Assembly (NCBI RefSeq): GCF_026242045.1
Contig: NZ_JAPJDO010000002.1
Location: 186,001-250,000, forward strand
Direction of reading: 5' to 3'
Length of the DNA: 64,000 nucleotides
Source: Mycobacterium pinniadriaticum
Lineage (GTDB): Bacteria > Actinomycetota > Actinomycetes > Mycobacteriales > Mycobacteriaceae
The notes under the pieces were generated by a model. It saw only the letters and a program-made list of their open reading frames with translations. It had not been told where the DNA came from and ran no database searches. Shown here piece by piece: positions 9,027 through 16,463 of the stretch. The translations under genes were made by a program, and so were the position numbers. Each line of letters starts with the position of its first letter. Positions within the stretch are counted from its first letter, which is position 1.

Positions 9027-10478
9027 TCACGGTGACGGTGCCGCCGCTTCGGGCAGCGGGGGCGTCGGCGTCGGCTGCAGGTGGGCGGGTGCGGGCACGA
9101 CGAAGGGTTCCGCCCCCGGCGGTGGCGGGCCGGGCTCTCGGGCGGCTCCGGGCGGCGGGGCCGGCGGCAGCCCGGGCCACAGCGGCGTCCCGTCCGGGGC
9201 ATACAGTGTCGCACCGTACGGTGGGGATCCCGGGTAGGGGATCGGCCCGGGCGCGGGGCCGCCCGGATAGCGGACACTCGGTGATTCGGGGACACCGCGG
9301 GTAACCGGGAAGTAGTCGGCGTAGCCGGGGAAGCCGATGCCCGGATTGGGCCGGATGTCCAGGCCGGTTCCCCATCCGGTGTTGGTGATCAACTGGCGTA
9401 GCGGCCAGTTGGCTGCCACATCCGGCAGCGACCCGCAGCCCGGTGTGCCGCCCGGTCCGCCCTTGGCGCCGATGATCGGCAGGTTCTGCGGATACCGGTA
9501 GGCGTCGGGGCCGAAAAGCAGTGCGCTGTCCAGGATCAGCGACTTGTGGTTCGCGGCGCCGGTCGCGTCCAGATAGCCGGTGTCCAGCGCGGTCTTGGCC
9601 CCGACCAGAGTGCAGGTGAACGTCGGGTTGTACTTCAGCAGCAGCCGGGCGGTGGATTCGAAGGCGGTCACCGCGGTGGTCAGGCTGGCTTGGCTGGTGC
9701 CCATCAGGTCGATGCCGCTGCGGGCCAATCCGACCACCCCGGTGAGCAACACATCCAGCGGTGCCACGTTGTCGGTGATGGTGGTGCTGATGGTGCCCGC
9801 GGCGTCGAGCGTGGTCAGGATGTCCTGAGCAGCACCGCTGTACGTGTCGCTGATCTCCTTGACCGCCTGGCGGTCGGCGCTGATGGTGTCGGCGCGGGCG
9901 TTGACCTCTGTGAGCACCGCATTGGTGTCGGTGATGGTCTGGCCGATCATGGTGCCGCGGCCGCGCAATCCGTCAGCCAGCGCGGAGAGCACCGCCTGGA
10001 GTTTGGCCGGGTCAACCTGTTTGAGAATGTCCGCCACGTCGCTGAACATCGTGTTGATCTCGGTGCTGACATTGTCGGAGTTGATGACCGCCCCGGCGGC
10101 TAGTCGCTGCGGGCTCGGATCGCTCGGGTAGACGAGTTCGACGAACTTGCCGCTGAACAACGTTCCGGCCCGGATGCGTGCCTCGATGTTGGCCGGGATG
10201 TACTTCATCTGGTCCGGCTCGATCTCGAGTCGCAGGCTCACCTGATTTCCCCCGCCGCTGACCCGGCCCACCTGCCCGATCTGGACACCGCGCAGCTTGA
10301 CCTTTGCGCCGCGGTCCATCACCAGGCCGGCACGGTCCGAGGTCAGCGTCACCGGTACGTAGTCGCGTAGTGATCCGGAGAACAGCGTCGTGGTCGCCAC
10401 GATGGCACCGGCGGTGGCGACGACGAAGATCAGGGTCCACCATGCCGGGTGCAAGCCTTCTGAACGGGGATCGGCCAT
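9027..10478 (-). CDS. mceA: Mce family protein, position A
   Basis: First Mce subunit, 483 residues: N-terminal membrane helix (about residues 13-33), MlaD domain (SDRAGLVMDRGAKVKLRGVQ), helical needle region and a long Pro/Gly-rich tail from about residue 385. Starts four bases after the yrbEB stop. Mce operons import lipids in mycobacteria (fatty acids for mce1, sterols for mce4); which substrate this copy handles cannot be read from the sequence. Confidence 0.88.
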   Translation of the reverse strand: MADPRSEGLHPAWWTLIFVVATAGAIVATTTLFSGSLRDYVPVTLTSDRAGLVMDRGAKVKLRGVQIGQVGRVSGGGNQVSLRLEIEPDQMKYIPANIEARIRAGTLFSGKFVELVYPSDPSPQRLAAGAVINSDNVSTEINTMFSDVADILKQVDPAKLQAVLSALADGLRGRGTMIGQTITDTNAVLTEVNARADTISADRQAVKEISDTYSGAAQDILTTLDAAGTISTTITDNVAPLDVLLTGVVGLARSGIDLMGTSQASLTTAVTAFESTARLLLKYNPTFTCTLVGAKTALDTGYLDATGAANHKSLILDSALLFGPDAYRYPQNLPIIGAKGGPGGTPGCGSLPDVAANWPLRQLITNTGWGTGLDIRPNPGIGFPGYADYFPVTRGVPESPSVRYPGGPAPGPIPYPGSPPYGATLYAPDGTPLWPGLPPAPPPGAAREPGPPPPGAEPFVVPAPAHLQPTPTPPLPEAAAPSP

Positions 10479-10482
10479 CGCG

Positions 10483-11331
10483 CTACCCGGAGAGGTGGAA
10501 GTTGCCGGACTGCCCGTAGATGGACATCGCGACCGCCAGCAGCAGCAGCGTCAGGACGATCAGCGAGGTGCGCACCGAATGGCCGACCGCCTCCCCGACC
10601 CCAGCCGGCCCGCCGGTGGCGGTGTAGCCGTAGTAGGTATGCACCAGCATGACCGCGATACCCATCAGCACCACGGTGAAGAACGACCAGAGCAGGTCGG
10701 TCGAGTTGAGGAAGGTGTTGAAGTAGTGGTCGTAGACACCGGTGGACTGGCCGTAGAAGCCGGTGGTGCCGAATCGGGCGGCCAGGAAAGCGCACACCAT
10801 CGCCACGCAGTACAGCGGGATCACCACCACCACCCCGGCGACGACGCGGGTGGACACCAGGTAAGCGACCGAGCGCACCGCCATCACTTCGAGCGCGTCG
10901 ATCTCGTCGGCGATGCGCATCGCGCCGAGCTGCGCGGTGGCACCCGCACCGATGGTGGCGGCCAACCCGATTCCGGCGACGGCGGGGGAGATGATGCGGA
11001 CGTTGACGTAGGCGGAGATGAATCCCGTCATCGCTTCCACGCCGATACCGGACAGCTCGTTGTAGCCCTGCACGGCGATCACCGCACCGGTGGTCAACGT
11101 GAGGAAGCCGACGACGACGACCGTGCCGCCGATGAGCGTCAGTGCGCCTGTCCCCAAACTCATTTGAGCGATGAGGCGCAGTATCTCGGTACGGTATCTG
11201 AGCATCGCGAAGCCGATCTCGCGCACCGATCTGGCATTGAACTTGATCTGTGTGCCGATCCGGTTCCAGCCACCGACCGCACCGTGGAGTGCGTTTGCCG
11301 GCCAGCCGGTATGCCGCTGGAGGGCTGTCAT
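10483..11331 (-). CDS. yrbEB: Mce-associated permease YrbEB (MlaE family)
   Basis: Polytopic permease of the MlaE family, 282 residues with about five or six hydrophobic segments. Signature segment around RIADEIDALEVMAVRSVAYLV corresponds to the conserved cytoplasmic coupling helix of MlaE/YrbE that contacts the ATPase. Its ATG overlaps the yrbEA stop by four bases (ATGA). The ATPase (MceG/Mkl) is not encoded in this window, as is usual in mycobacteria where one ATPase serves several mce operons. Confidence 0.92.
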   Translation of the reverse strand: MTALQRHTGWPANALHGAVGGWNRIGTQIKFNARSVREIGFAMLRYRTEILRLIAQMSLGTGALTLIGGTVVVVGFLTLTTGAVIAVQGYNELSGIGVEAMTGFISAYVNVRIISPAVAGIGLAATIGAGATAQLGAMRIADEIDALEVMAVRSVAYLVSTRVVAGVVVVIPLYCVAMVCAFLAARFGTTGFYGQSTGVYDHYFNTFLNSTDLLWSFFTVVLMGIAVMLVHTYYGYTATGGPAGVGEAVGHSVRTSLIVLTLLLLAVAMSIYGQSGNFHLSG

Positions 11332-12095
11332 TTCACGCTCGTGTAGTAGACGGCGGTCGCCACGATGTTGATGACGAACAGCGCGATGAACGAGTACACG
11401 ACCGTCTCGTTGACGGCGTTGCCGACCCCCTGCGGGCCACGGCGAACCGACATGCCCTTGTAGCAGGCGATCAACGCGGCGGCCATCCCGAACAGCGCCC
11501 CTTTGACCAGCCCCAAGATGATGTCGGGTAACCCGGTGAACAGGGTGAGACCTGCTGCGAACGCTCCGGGAGTGACGTGCTGGACGAAAACGGCGAAGCC
11601 GAACGAGCCGACCAATCCGACGAAGGTCACCAACGACACCAGGGAGACGGCGACGACCGTGGCCGCCAGCACCCGGGGCACCACCAGGCGGTGCACGGGA
11701 TCGACCCCCATGACCCGCAGCGCGTCGAGCTCATCGCGGATGGTGCGGGCACCGAGGTCGGCGCACATCGCGGTGGCCCCGGTACCGGCGACGACGAGCA
11801 CCGTGACGATCGGCCCGATCTCGGTGACCGCGGCGTTGGCGGCCCCGGTCCCGGAGAAGTCGGTGGCCCCGAACTCGGTGAGCAGGACGTTGATCGTGAA
11901 GACCACGAGAACGGTGAAGGGAATGGCCAGCAGCAGGGTCGGGACGACGGCCACCCGCGCCACGAACCAGGTCTGCAGGAAGAATTCTCGCCAGGCGAAC
12001 GGCGGCTTGAACATCGCGACGAGGGCGTCCAGGGCCATGGCATAGAAGCCGCCGATGGACCGGACCGGCTTGAGCACGTTATCCGCCGACACCAC
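11328..12095 (-). CDS. yrbEA: Mce-associated permease YrbEA (MlaE family)
   Basis: First gene of the mce operon, 255 residues, MlaE-family permease. It has the same conserved coupling motif as its partner (RTIRDELDALRVMGVDPVHRL) and about five membrane segments. Two tandem GTG codons at 12095 and 12092 are possible starts; a purine-rich AGGGGGG lies seven bases upstream of the first. The 190 bp upstream hold no gene and should contain the operon promoter. Confidence 0.92.
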   Translation of the reverse strand: MVSADNVLKPVRSIGGFYAMALDALVAMFKPPFAWREFFLQTWFVARVAVVPTLLLAIPFTVLVVFTINVLLTEFGATDFSGTGAANAAVTEIGPIVTVLVVAGTGATAMCADLGARTIRDELDALRVMGVDPVHRLVVPRVLAATVVAVSLVSLVTFVGLVGSFGFAVFVQHVTPGAFAAGLTLFTGLPDIILGLVKGALFGMAAALIACYKGMSVRRGPQGVGNAVNETVVYSFIALFVINIVATAVYYTSVK

Positions 12096-12288
12096 GTCGT
12101 GACCCCCCTGGCCCTGCTGCCGACGGTCTGCGGCACCTCAGGGATTCACGCTATGCAGCAAAGAACTATGCGGGAGGGGCCGAAGGTCACTTGGTTGAGG
12201 GGCAGAAGGTTGCCGCGCACGGCGCAGCGGACGGGGTATCCGAGAAGTTCATCACGCAACTAGTCCTCACAGGACCTTCTCAGGGTGC

Positions 12289-12447
12289 ATGATGTCGGGT
12301 ATGGGTTGGGGGTATCTCTCACGCCGCAAGGTGAAGTGCGGCATTTGCAGCCACGAGCAGACGATCTTGGCGTCCCGAAAGACGTTCACCTGCCGCCGGT
12401 GCAACAAGACGCTGCCCCTGCACACGGCCGTCCCGGTGGTGAGCTGA
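12289..12447 (+). CDS. Small zinc-ribbon protein, 52 residues
   Basis: Short ORF beginning with two ATG codons (12289, 12292; a third in frame at 12301). The product is basic and contains two CxxC knuckles, CGIC at residues 17-20 and CRRC at 35-38, spaced like a rubredoxin-type zinc ribbon (ValRS/transposase-like knuckles). A CAGGG stretch lies just upstream. The regular four-Cys spacing argues for a real gene; function is unknown. It lies between the mce promoter region and the attachment-site remnant. Confidence 0.6.
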   Translation: MMSGMGWGYLSRRKVKCGICSHEQTILASRKTFTCRRCNKTLPLHTAVPVVS

Positions 12448-12488
12448 GTTATCGTCTCCGACCTCCGCGGTGACCGTCGGTCATCCGG

Positions 12489-12659
12489 TCATCGCATGGC
12501 GAGGGCATAGCCGGCCAGGGCGGCCGTGGCCACGAACATCCCCGCGATGATGGCGAGTCTCGCCATCGGGTGGATGGACCCCTCGCCGTGCCGGGCTTCA
12601 TACCTGAGCCGACGCCGAAACCTGCGCCAGCTTCGCTGCAATTGAGTGACTACCGTCAT
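12489..12659 (-). CDS. Small basic membrane protein, 56 residues
   Basis: Starts MTVVTQLQRSWRRFRRR, a strongly basic amphipathic N-terminus, and ends with one membrane segment (about residues 33-54, LAIIAGMFVATAALAGYALA). The ATG at 12659 has GAAGGGG upstream at a good distance. It is the last chromosomal gene before the attachment-site remnant, so before integration it would have been the neighbour of tRNA-Ala. No family recognised. Confidence 0.6.
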   Translation of the reverse strand: MTVVTQLQRSWRRFRRRLRYEARHGEGSIHPMARLAIIAGMFVATAALAGYALAMR

Positions 12660-12799
12660 GTGGCACCCCTTCGAGCACAGCCTGGGACTCGATGGTTGCC
12701 ACGGCGTGAGCCGACGGTAAAAGGTGGTTTGAATCATGAGAACAAGGCGTAACCGTCAACGCCCGCGTCCGACCGGATACGGTCTGACCTGCGTGAATA

Positions 12800-12848
12800 C
12801 TTGTGGAGCCTAGGAGATTCGAACTCCTGACATCTGCCTTGCAAAGGC
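12800..12848. repeat. Left attachment site (attL): 49-bp copy of tRNA-Ala 3' part
   Basis: Perfect 49-bp direct repeat of 22838-22886. It is the 3' half (anticodon stem through discriminator base) of tRNA-Ala, without the 5' half, so it is the chromosomal remnant left when the element integrated. Similarity extends leftwards with three mismatches to 12783 (66 bp in total, matching 22821-22886). Confidence 0.93.
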
Positions 12849-12941
12849 GAATCACGCTGCGGTTCAGGCGCTTTCATATCGGTCTACGTGCGAAAACACA
12901 CCACTGTGGTTAACCGTAGTTATCTGTAACTGTGGGTGGAT

Positions 12942-12957
12942 TGTGGGCATGATGTGG
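12942..12957 (+). promoter_or_regulatory. Putative integrase arm-type site (left)
   Basis: TGTGGGCATGATGTGG, matching 15 of 16 bases of a site at 22762-22777 in the same orientation. The two lie 94 bp and 61 bp inside the left and right core repeats. Paired short repeats flanking the core on the element side are what tyrosine integrases bind with their N-terminal domain. Inferred from position and repetition only. Confidence 0.5.
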
Positions 12958-12983
12958 TTGCCAGCTCCTCATCACCTGCTTTC

Positions 12984-13337
12984 CTAAACCCCATCCGTCG
13001 ACGATCCGAGTTCATCCGGGGTCCAAGGTGCCGCCCGGAACTCGTCAACTAGTGCAAGTGCAATCTCCCAGACGCCACTTTCACGAGGGCGATACCAATG
13101 AATCTGTTGTCGATCCGTCTTGTCAGCGACCGGAATCAGCAACCCGCCCTTCTCGAGCTGGTTAAACACCTCCACTACTTGCTTGTCGGCAGCCTCGGTG
13201 ACTTTTTTCGAAACCATCCGGGGATAGACCTCCTGGACGCCTGCAGCCAACATGCGCGCGATCGCAGCGATCACTTCCAGCTTGTGGCGGTTGCCGAACA
13301 AGCCGCGCGACACGTCCCGCAGCGCCTCGTTGTCCAC
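12984..13337 (-). CDS. Winged-helix-like DNA-binding protein
   Basis: 117 residues. Residues about 14-75 (GNRHKLEVIAAIARM ... VVEVFNQLEKGGLLIP) read as a winged-helix/ArsR-like DNA-binding domain: a helix pair, a recognition-helix region ending in a LEKGGLL turn, then a beta wing ending in HWYRPRES. A helical C-terminus follows. Its ATG faces a perfect 18-bp palindrome at 13358-13375, a likely operator shared with the divergent genes starting at 13536, so autoregulation and control of the neighbouring module are plausible. It is the leftmost gene of the element. Confidence 0.65.
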   Translation of the reverse strand: MDNEALRDVSRGLFGNRHKLEVIAAIARMLAAGVQEVYPRMVSKKVTEAADKQVVEVFNQLEKGGLLIPVADKTDRQQIHWYRPRESGVWEIALALVDEFRAAPWTPDELGSSTDGV

Positions 13338-13357
13338 CTGGGCTCCCGTTACTATTT

Positions 13358-13375
13358 ACGTATTACGTAATACGT
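13358..13375. promoter_or_regulatory. Perfect 18-bp palindrome, probable operator
   Basis: ACGTATTACGTAATACGT is identical to its own reverse complement. It begins 21 bp upstream of the winged-helix gene start and lies about 160 bp before the divergent gene at 13536. A half-site (ACGTATT) recurs at 13449-13455 within TTGAC-gtatt-GTCAA, at 16168-16174 and at 17342-17348. Position and symmetry point to a dimeric regulator, most simply the adjacent winged-helix protein. Confidence 0.6.
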
Positions 13376-13535
13376 GCCCGATAAGCAGCATCCGTCGTCG
13401 AACACACTGGAGCGTATATGGGGAACGGGTTTGGCGGATCACGCGTTGACGTATTGTCAAGGCGACACGCAGAGATTGTTCCGAGATCCGCTATCGGGGG
13501 GCAGGACGATGTATCGGGGTTACCGGAGGTCAGAC

Positions 13536-13709
13536 GTGGCTAAAAGGACCCCGGCCTGGGACATCCTTGAAAAGGAGTACTCGCCAGGTCAGCTGCGGAT
13601 ACTTCGTCGAGTCGTAAAAAAGGGTCTTCGCGGAGCAACCCTCGTGCCGTCCGCCGAGGGAGCAGACGCCGACCCGGAAACCTTGGCGAAGATTCCGCTG
13701 CCCGAGTAG
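13536..13709 (+). CDS. Small basic protein, 57 residues, first gene of accessory pair
   Basis: Starts at GTG 13536, chosen because GGAGGT lies five bases upstream; ATGs at 13509 and 13374 are in frame but lack a ribosome site. The product (VAKRTPAWDILEKEYSPGQL...) has a basic middle part RRVVKKGLRG and an acidic tail. Its TAG stop is directly followed by the GTG that opens the 493-residue gene, so translation is probably coupled. No family recognised; a regulator, antitoxin-like partner or chaperone of the large protein are all possible. Confidence 0.5.
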   Translation: MAKRTPAWDILEKEYSPGQLRILRRVVKKGLRGATLVPSAEGADADPETLAKIPLPE

Positions 13710-15191
13710 GTGAGGATCCCTCACGGGCCCGACGAGTGGTCGGCCCTCGCCTGTCTCGGGGCGTACATGCACTGTCTCCATGAGGATCCCTCATGGATTA
13801 GCCGCAGGGTCGAGACGGTTCATATCGTCGATTCACAGCGGACCGAAAGACACCTCACACTCGACGTCGACGTGGACGCCGTCGCGCGTATCGCACGCGA
13901 CGCCGGTATAACCACCCCAGCGGAGCCTGGCGCCCCCGCTCCCGCGGTTGAGACCCCGCCGCAAGCAACGCCGGCACCCGTGAAGGGCCTCTATATACCG
14001 ATCACGACCTTCAAGAAAAGCCTACTAATCGACCTTGACGTGCGGGACGCCAACGGCGCAGCGATCGCGGTCGCAACGTCAGATCAAGATTCCTGCGCAG
14101 CACAGGCTTGCATGCTCGCCGCCCTCGATCCAGAACTTCGACGCAACATGCCGAAGCATCTGCAGTACAAGCTCTACGACATCGCGAAAGGTATGCCCAC
14201 CGGCCGCGACGAGGCGATATTGAACTCAACGCACCCACCGTCGGCAGTAGATGCTTGGCAACTCAGGGATGCGATATACACGCCCGCTGACAAAGATCTG
14301 TGGCAGAACTGCCTCCGCGATCCCGAGTTCAAAGAGTACGTCGCGAGATTCACTACACAGTTCTCGCTACTGGTCTGGATCCCCATTGAGGGTCCGACGT
14401 GCCTAATCAAGTTCCGAATCTTGGAAGTGTCCGAGCTGGTGCCCGGTGACGCCCACTTGACCAACCGGATTGGCGCCGCGGACTGGCTTTATGCCATCTC
14501 TGCACCCAACGTCGGCAAAGCGGGTCGAGAACATCTGCGCGTGGTTGCCCCGGAGGGCACCTTCATCGTCGACGCACTACTCGCACGGCAGATCTCTATG
14601 GCGACGCCGACCGACGCCGCACCCACGTTGAGCCACGATCAGTTTCAATACCGAATAACTCCGGGCAGGGTAACGCTCTACACCTCTCACGATGTAACGG
14701 TGCAAGCCGACCACTACGCCTTCGTGACGCTAAGGCCCCTGCTTCGGGGTTTCGTGTGGCCAGCAATCGTAAGCGCCCTGGTGGCATTCCTGCTGTTGAC
14801 TATGGGGAGTGCCGGCCAGCTCTGGCGGGGAGCACTTGATTTCGCCGGCACCAATCGCTCGGATGCAACAGTCGCAGTGTTACTGCTCGCCTCAACAGGA
14901 CTGTCGGCATATATAGCCCGTGAAAACGAACACGAGATTCGAGCAAGAATGCTCTTGCTGCCACGCATTGCTGTTGCGTTTACTGGGGCGGCTACGCTCC
15001 TCGCAGCGATCGTGACAACGATTATGAACTTCAGCGGTCATGTCCAAGCCATCGTGTGGGTGGTCGGTGCCGGCTACTGCGCTTTGGTCATCGTCTATTT
15101 GGTTGTCGTGCTGTTCAAGAATCATTCAGACTTCGACCGAATTGTGCGAAGTGGCAAAGACTCTCAGGATGATTTCATCGCCCAGTTCTGA
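13710..15191 (+). CDS. Unknown protein with four C-terminal membrane segments
   Basis: 493 residues if it starts at GTG 13710, immediately after the preceding stop; ATG 13767 (474 residues) is an alternative. Residues about 1-335 are soluble; the first conserved-looking segment is RRVETVHIVDSQRTERHLTL, and a Pro/Ala-rich linker follows at about 70-92. The C-terminal part has four hydrophobic helices at about 350-372, 387-407, 420-442 and 446-468, ending in an acidic tail. A soluble sensor-like domain attached to a membrane bundle, in a phage-derived element, next to its own regulator, is the layout of many membrane-acting defence effectors, but no known family is recognised and this role is a guess. 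Confidence 0.6.
   Translation: MRIPHGPDEWSALACLGAYMHCLHEDPSWISRRVETVHIVDSQRTERHLTLDVDVDAVARIARDAGITTPAEPGAPAPAVETPPQATPAPVKGLYIPITTFKKSLLIDLDVRDANGAAIAVATSDQDSCAAQACMLAALDPELRRNMPKHLQYKLYDIAKGMPTGRDEAILNSTHPPSAVDAWQLRDAIYTPADKDLWQNCLRDPEFKEYVARFTTQFSLLVWIPIEGPTCLIKFRILEVSELVPGDAHLTNRIGAADWLYAISAPNVGKAGREHLRVVAPEGTFIVDALLARQISMATPTDAAPTLSHDQFQYRITPGRVTLYTSHDVTVQADHYAFVTLRPLLRGFVWPAIVSALVAFLLLTMGSAGQLWRGALDFAGTNRSDATVAVLLLASTGLSAYIARENEHEIRARMLLLPRIAVAFTGAATLLAAIVTTIMNFSGHVQAIVWVVGAGYCALVIVYLVVVLFKNHSDFDRIVRSGKDSQDDFIAQF
13711..13793 (+). repeat. Two copies of TGAGGATCCCTCA spaced by 70 bp
   Basis: Identical 13-mers at 13711-13723 and 13781-13793. Each is an inverted repeat (TGAGG/CCTCA around ATC), and the second is extended to CATGAGG/CCTCATG. 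Both sit at possible start codons of the 493-residue gene, in different reading frames (GTG AGG ATC CCT CAC; ATG AGG ATC CCT CAT). They may be a local duplication, a translational operator or a transcription factor site. Confidence 0.5.
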
Positions 15192-15354
15192 ACCCGTGTC
15201 GGACGGCTTGCCCTCACGACCCCTCCCACTCAACCCCGTTGGACCGGTCTTGGAGATCGCCGCAGAGCTGGGTGCCGCTGACTCATGTCGACGCCGGAGC
15301 GTCTCATCGACGAACTCAGCGCAGCGCAACCGTTAACGCCCCTTGTGCCAGAGG

Positions 15355-15864
15355 TCACTTGGCGGGCGCATCAGTCTCAGCCCCAAGAAGCGCAAGCACG
15401 GAGAGTGCCAACGAGAAGATCGCCACGACCTGGGCAACTGCAGCGCCGATAAGAAACGCCGTCTTGATCTGGTTCCCTAACCGCAATGAATGCAGGACGA
15501 CCATGTTGCAATATGCAGTTCGCCCCCTGGCGGTCACCTCGCTGTCCTCCCAGCTTTCCCGAAGGAAGTAACGCAGCGTCGCTGGAGCGGTGGCCTTGTA
15601 GCGCCACGGCAGGCCAGCGGCCACGGCCAGGATTCCAGCGCCCAGCAGCGCCATTAGCGCGGAGATGAGCCAACACTTGGCAGCCCCACTGAGTGTGAAG
15701 TCCTTGTGGAGTAGTACCGCATACACGGCGAGCACCAGCGTTACGAATCCCGTCGCCCCAGTCAGCGCCCCTGCGGCACGAGTATTTGTCCCATTTCGGC
15801 GGTCGTACTCGGCTTTCAGCTCAGCCTCGATGAACGCGGCGTACTGCTTGCCTTGGTCACTCAC
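15355..15864 (-). CDS. Membrane protein, 169 residues, second gene of small pair
   Basis: N-terminal amphipathic helix (EAELKAEYDRRNGTNTRAAG, about residues 13-32) followed by two membrane segments (about 33-55 and 64-86), a soluble loop of about 45 residues (RESWEDSEVTARGR) and a further hydrophobic hairpin near the C-terminus (about 133-160). This layout resembles the small 2TM/4TM effector families found with nucleotide-signalling defence systems (SLATT or Pycsar-TM type), but the match is by overall architecture only. The GTG start overlaps the stop of the 47-residue gene (GTGA). It converges on the 493-residue gene. Confidence 0.6.
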   Translation of the reverse strand: MSDQGKQYAAFIEAELKAEYDRRNGTNTRAAGALTGATGFVTLVLAVYAVLLHKDFTLSGAAKCWLISALMALLGAGILAVAAGLPWRYKATAPATLRYFLRESWEDSEVTARGRTAYCNMVVLHSLRLGNQIKTAFLIGAAVAQVVAIFSLALSVLALLGAETDAPAK

Positions 15865-16004
15865 CTACGGCGGGTCTCCCCATCGGGGTCGCGGTTGTTG
15901 AAGATCGAATCGAAGTCGATGCCGTCGAGGTTCGGTGGCCTCTCCGGGCTCTCCAAACCATCACCGATGTCCGAATCGCCTGACTCCATCGATGGCGTAG
16001 TCAC
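15861..16004 (-). CDS. Small acidic protein, 47 residues, coupled to membrane protein
   Basis: GTG start at 16004 with AGGGGAG nine bases upstream; the stop codon TGA overlaps the GTG of the 169-residue gene. The product starts MTTPSMESGDSDIGDG, is acidic and Pro/Asp-rich, and ends RDPDGETRRR. The strong ribosome site and the GTGA coupling make it a probable real gene. No family recognised. Confidence 0.5.
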   Translation of the reverse strand: MTTPSMESGDSDIGDGLESPERPPNLDGIDFDSIFNNRDPDGETRRR

Positions 16005-16463
16005 AATCAGAAGCTCCCCTCGAATGGGCTCGCGTTATAGGTCCGCATGCTAATCGACCCGGTCCGACATAATCGGCAGACTGGACGCGCCTTGCAACCG
16101 CCCTGGCCGAAGAGTCCCTAGCAAGCAACAGTGGCAACCCGGAGTCACCTAGACAATCACGGGACAAACGTATTTTTCGTGGCGCCGCGACAGGGAGACC
16201 TGAAAAAATCCCGGCCTCCGACCTCCTGCCAGGTGGCGGAAAAAAGCCTGCTCCCTCTCTGCTCGCCTAAGCCTTGAGTGGCAGAGACCGCGATGGCCGG
16301 GGATGTACCCCCCTGGGGGTAGCCGCTGGTCAGAGGCGGGTTGGGGTGGCCAGGTCGCCCCTCGGGTTCGGGCAAGTGAAAGGACGAGGGGCGACCGGCC
16401 ACTTCTCGGCGCCGCAACCACAGGTGGACCGCCACGAACACGCCTGTGGTGCGCGCCAAGAAC
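16005..16463. other. Non-coding tract downstream of capsid gene with strong inverted repeats
   Basis: No convincing gene in 459 bp. It holds three inverted repeats: ACCACAGG/CCTGTGGT (16417-16424 and 16443-16450), just past the capsid stop; GGTCGCCCCTCG/CGAGGGGCGACC (16353-16364 and 16385-16396), extended by GGCC/GGCC with one bulged base; and TACCCCC/GGGGGTA (16306-16321). Oligo-A/T runs follow at about 16172 and 16204. The ORFs across it are overlaps of the capsid frame. A transcription end, a structured RNA, or a DNA packaging (cos/pac) site recognised by a helper phage are possible. Confidence 0.5.

Noticed and set aside
15285-15452. Plus-strand ORF of 55 codons beginning MSTPERLIDEL
   Set aside because: The start reads like a real N-terminus, but there is no ribosome site, and most of it is antisense to the 169-residue membrane gene. 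At best a gene remnant.
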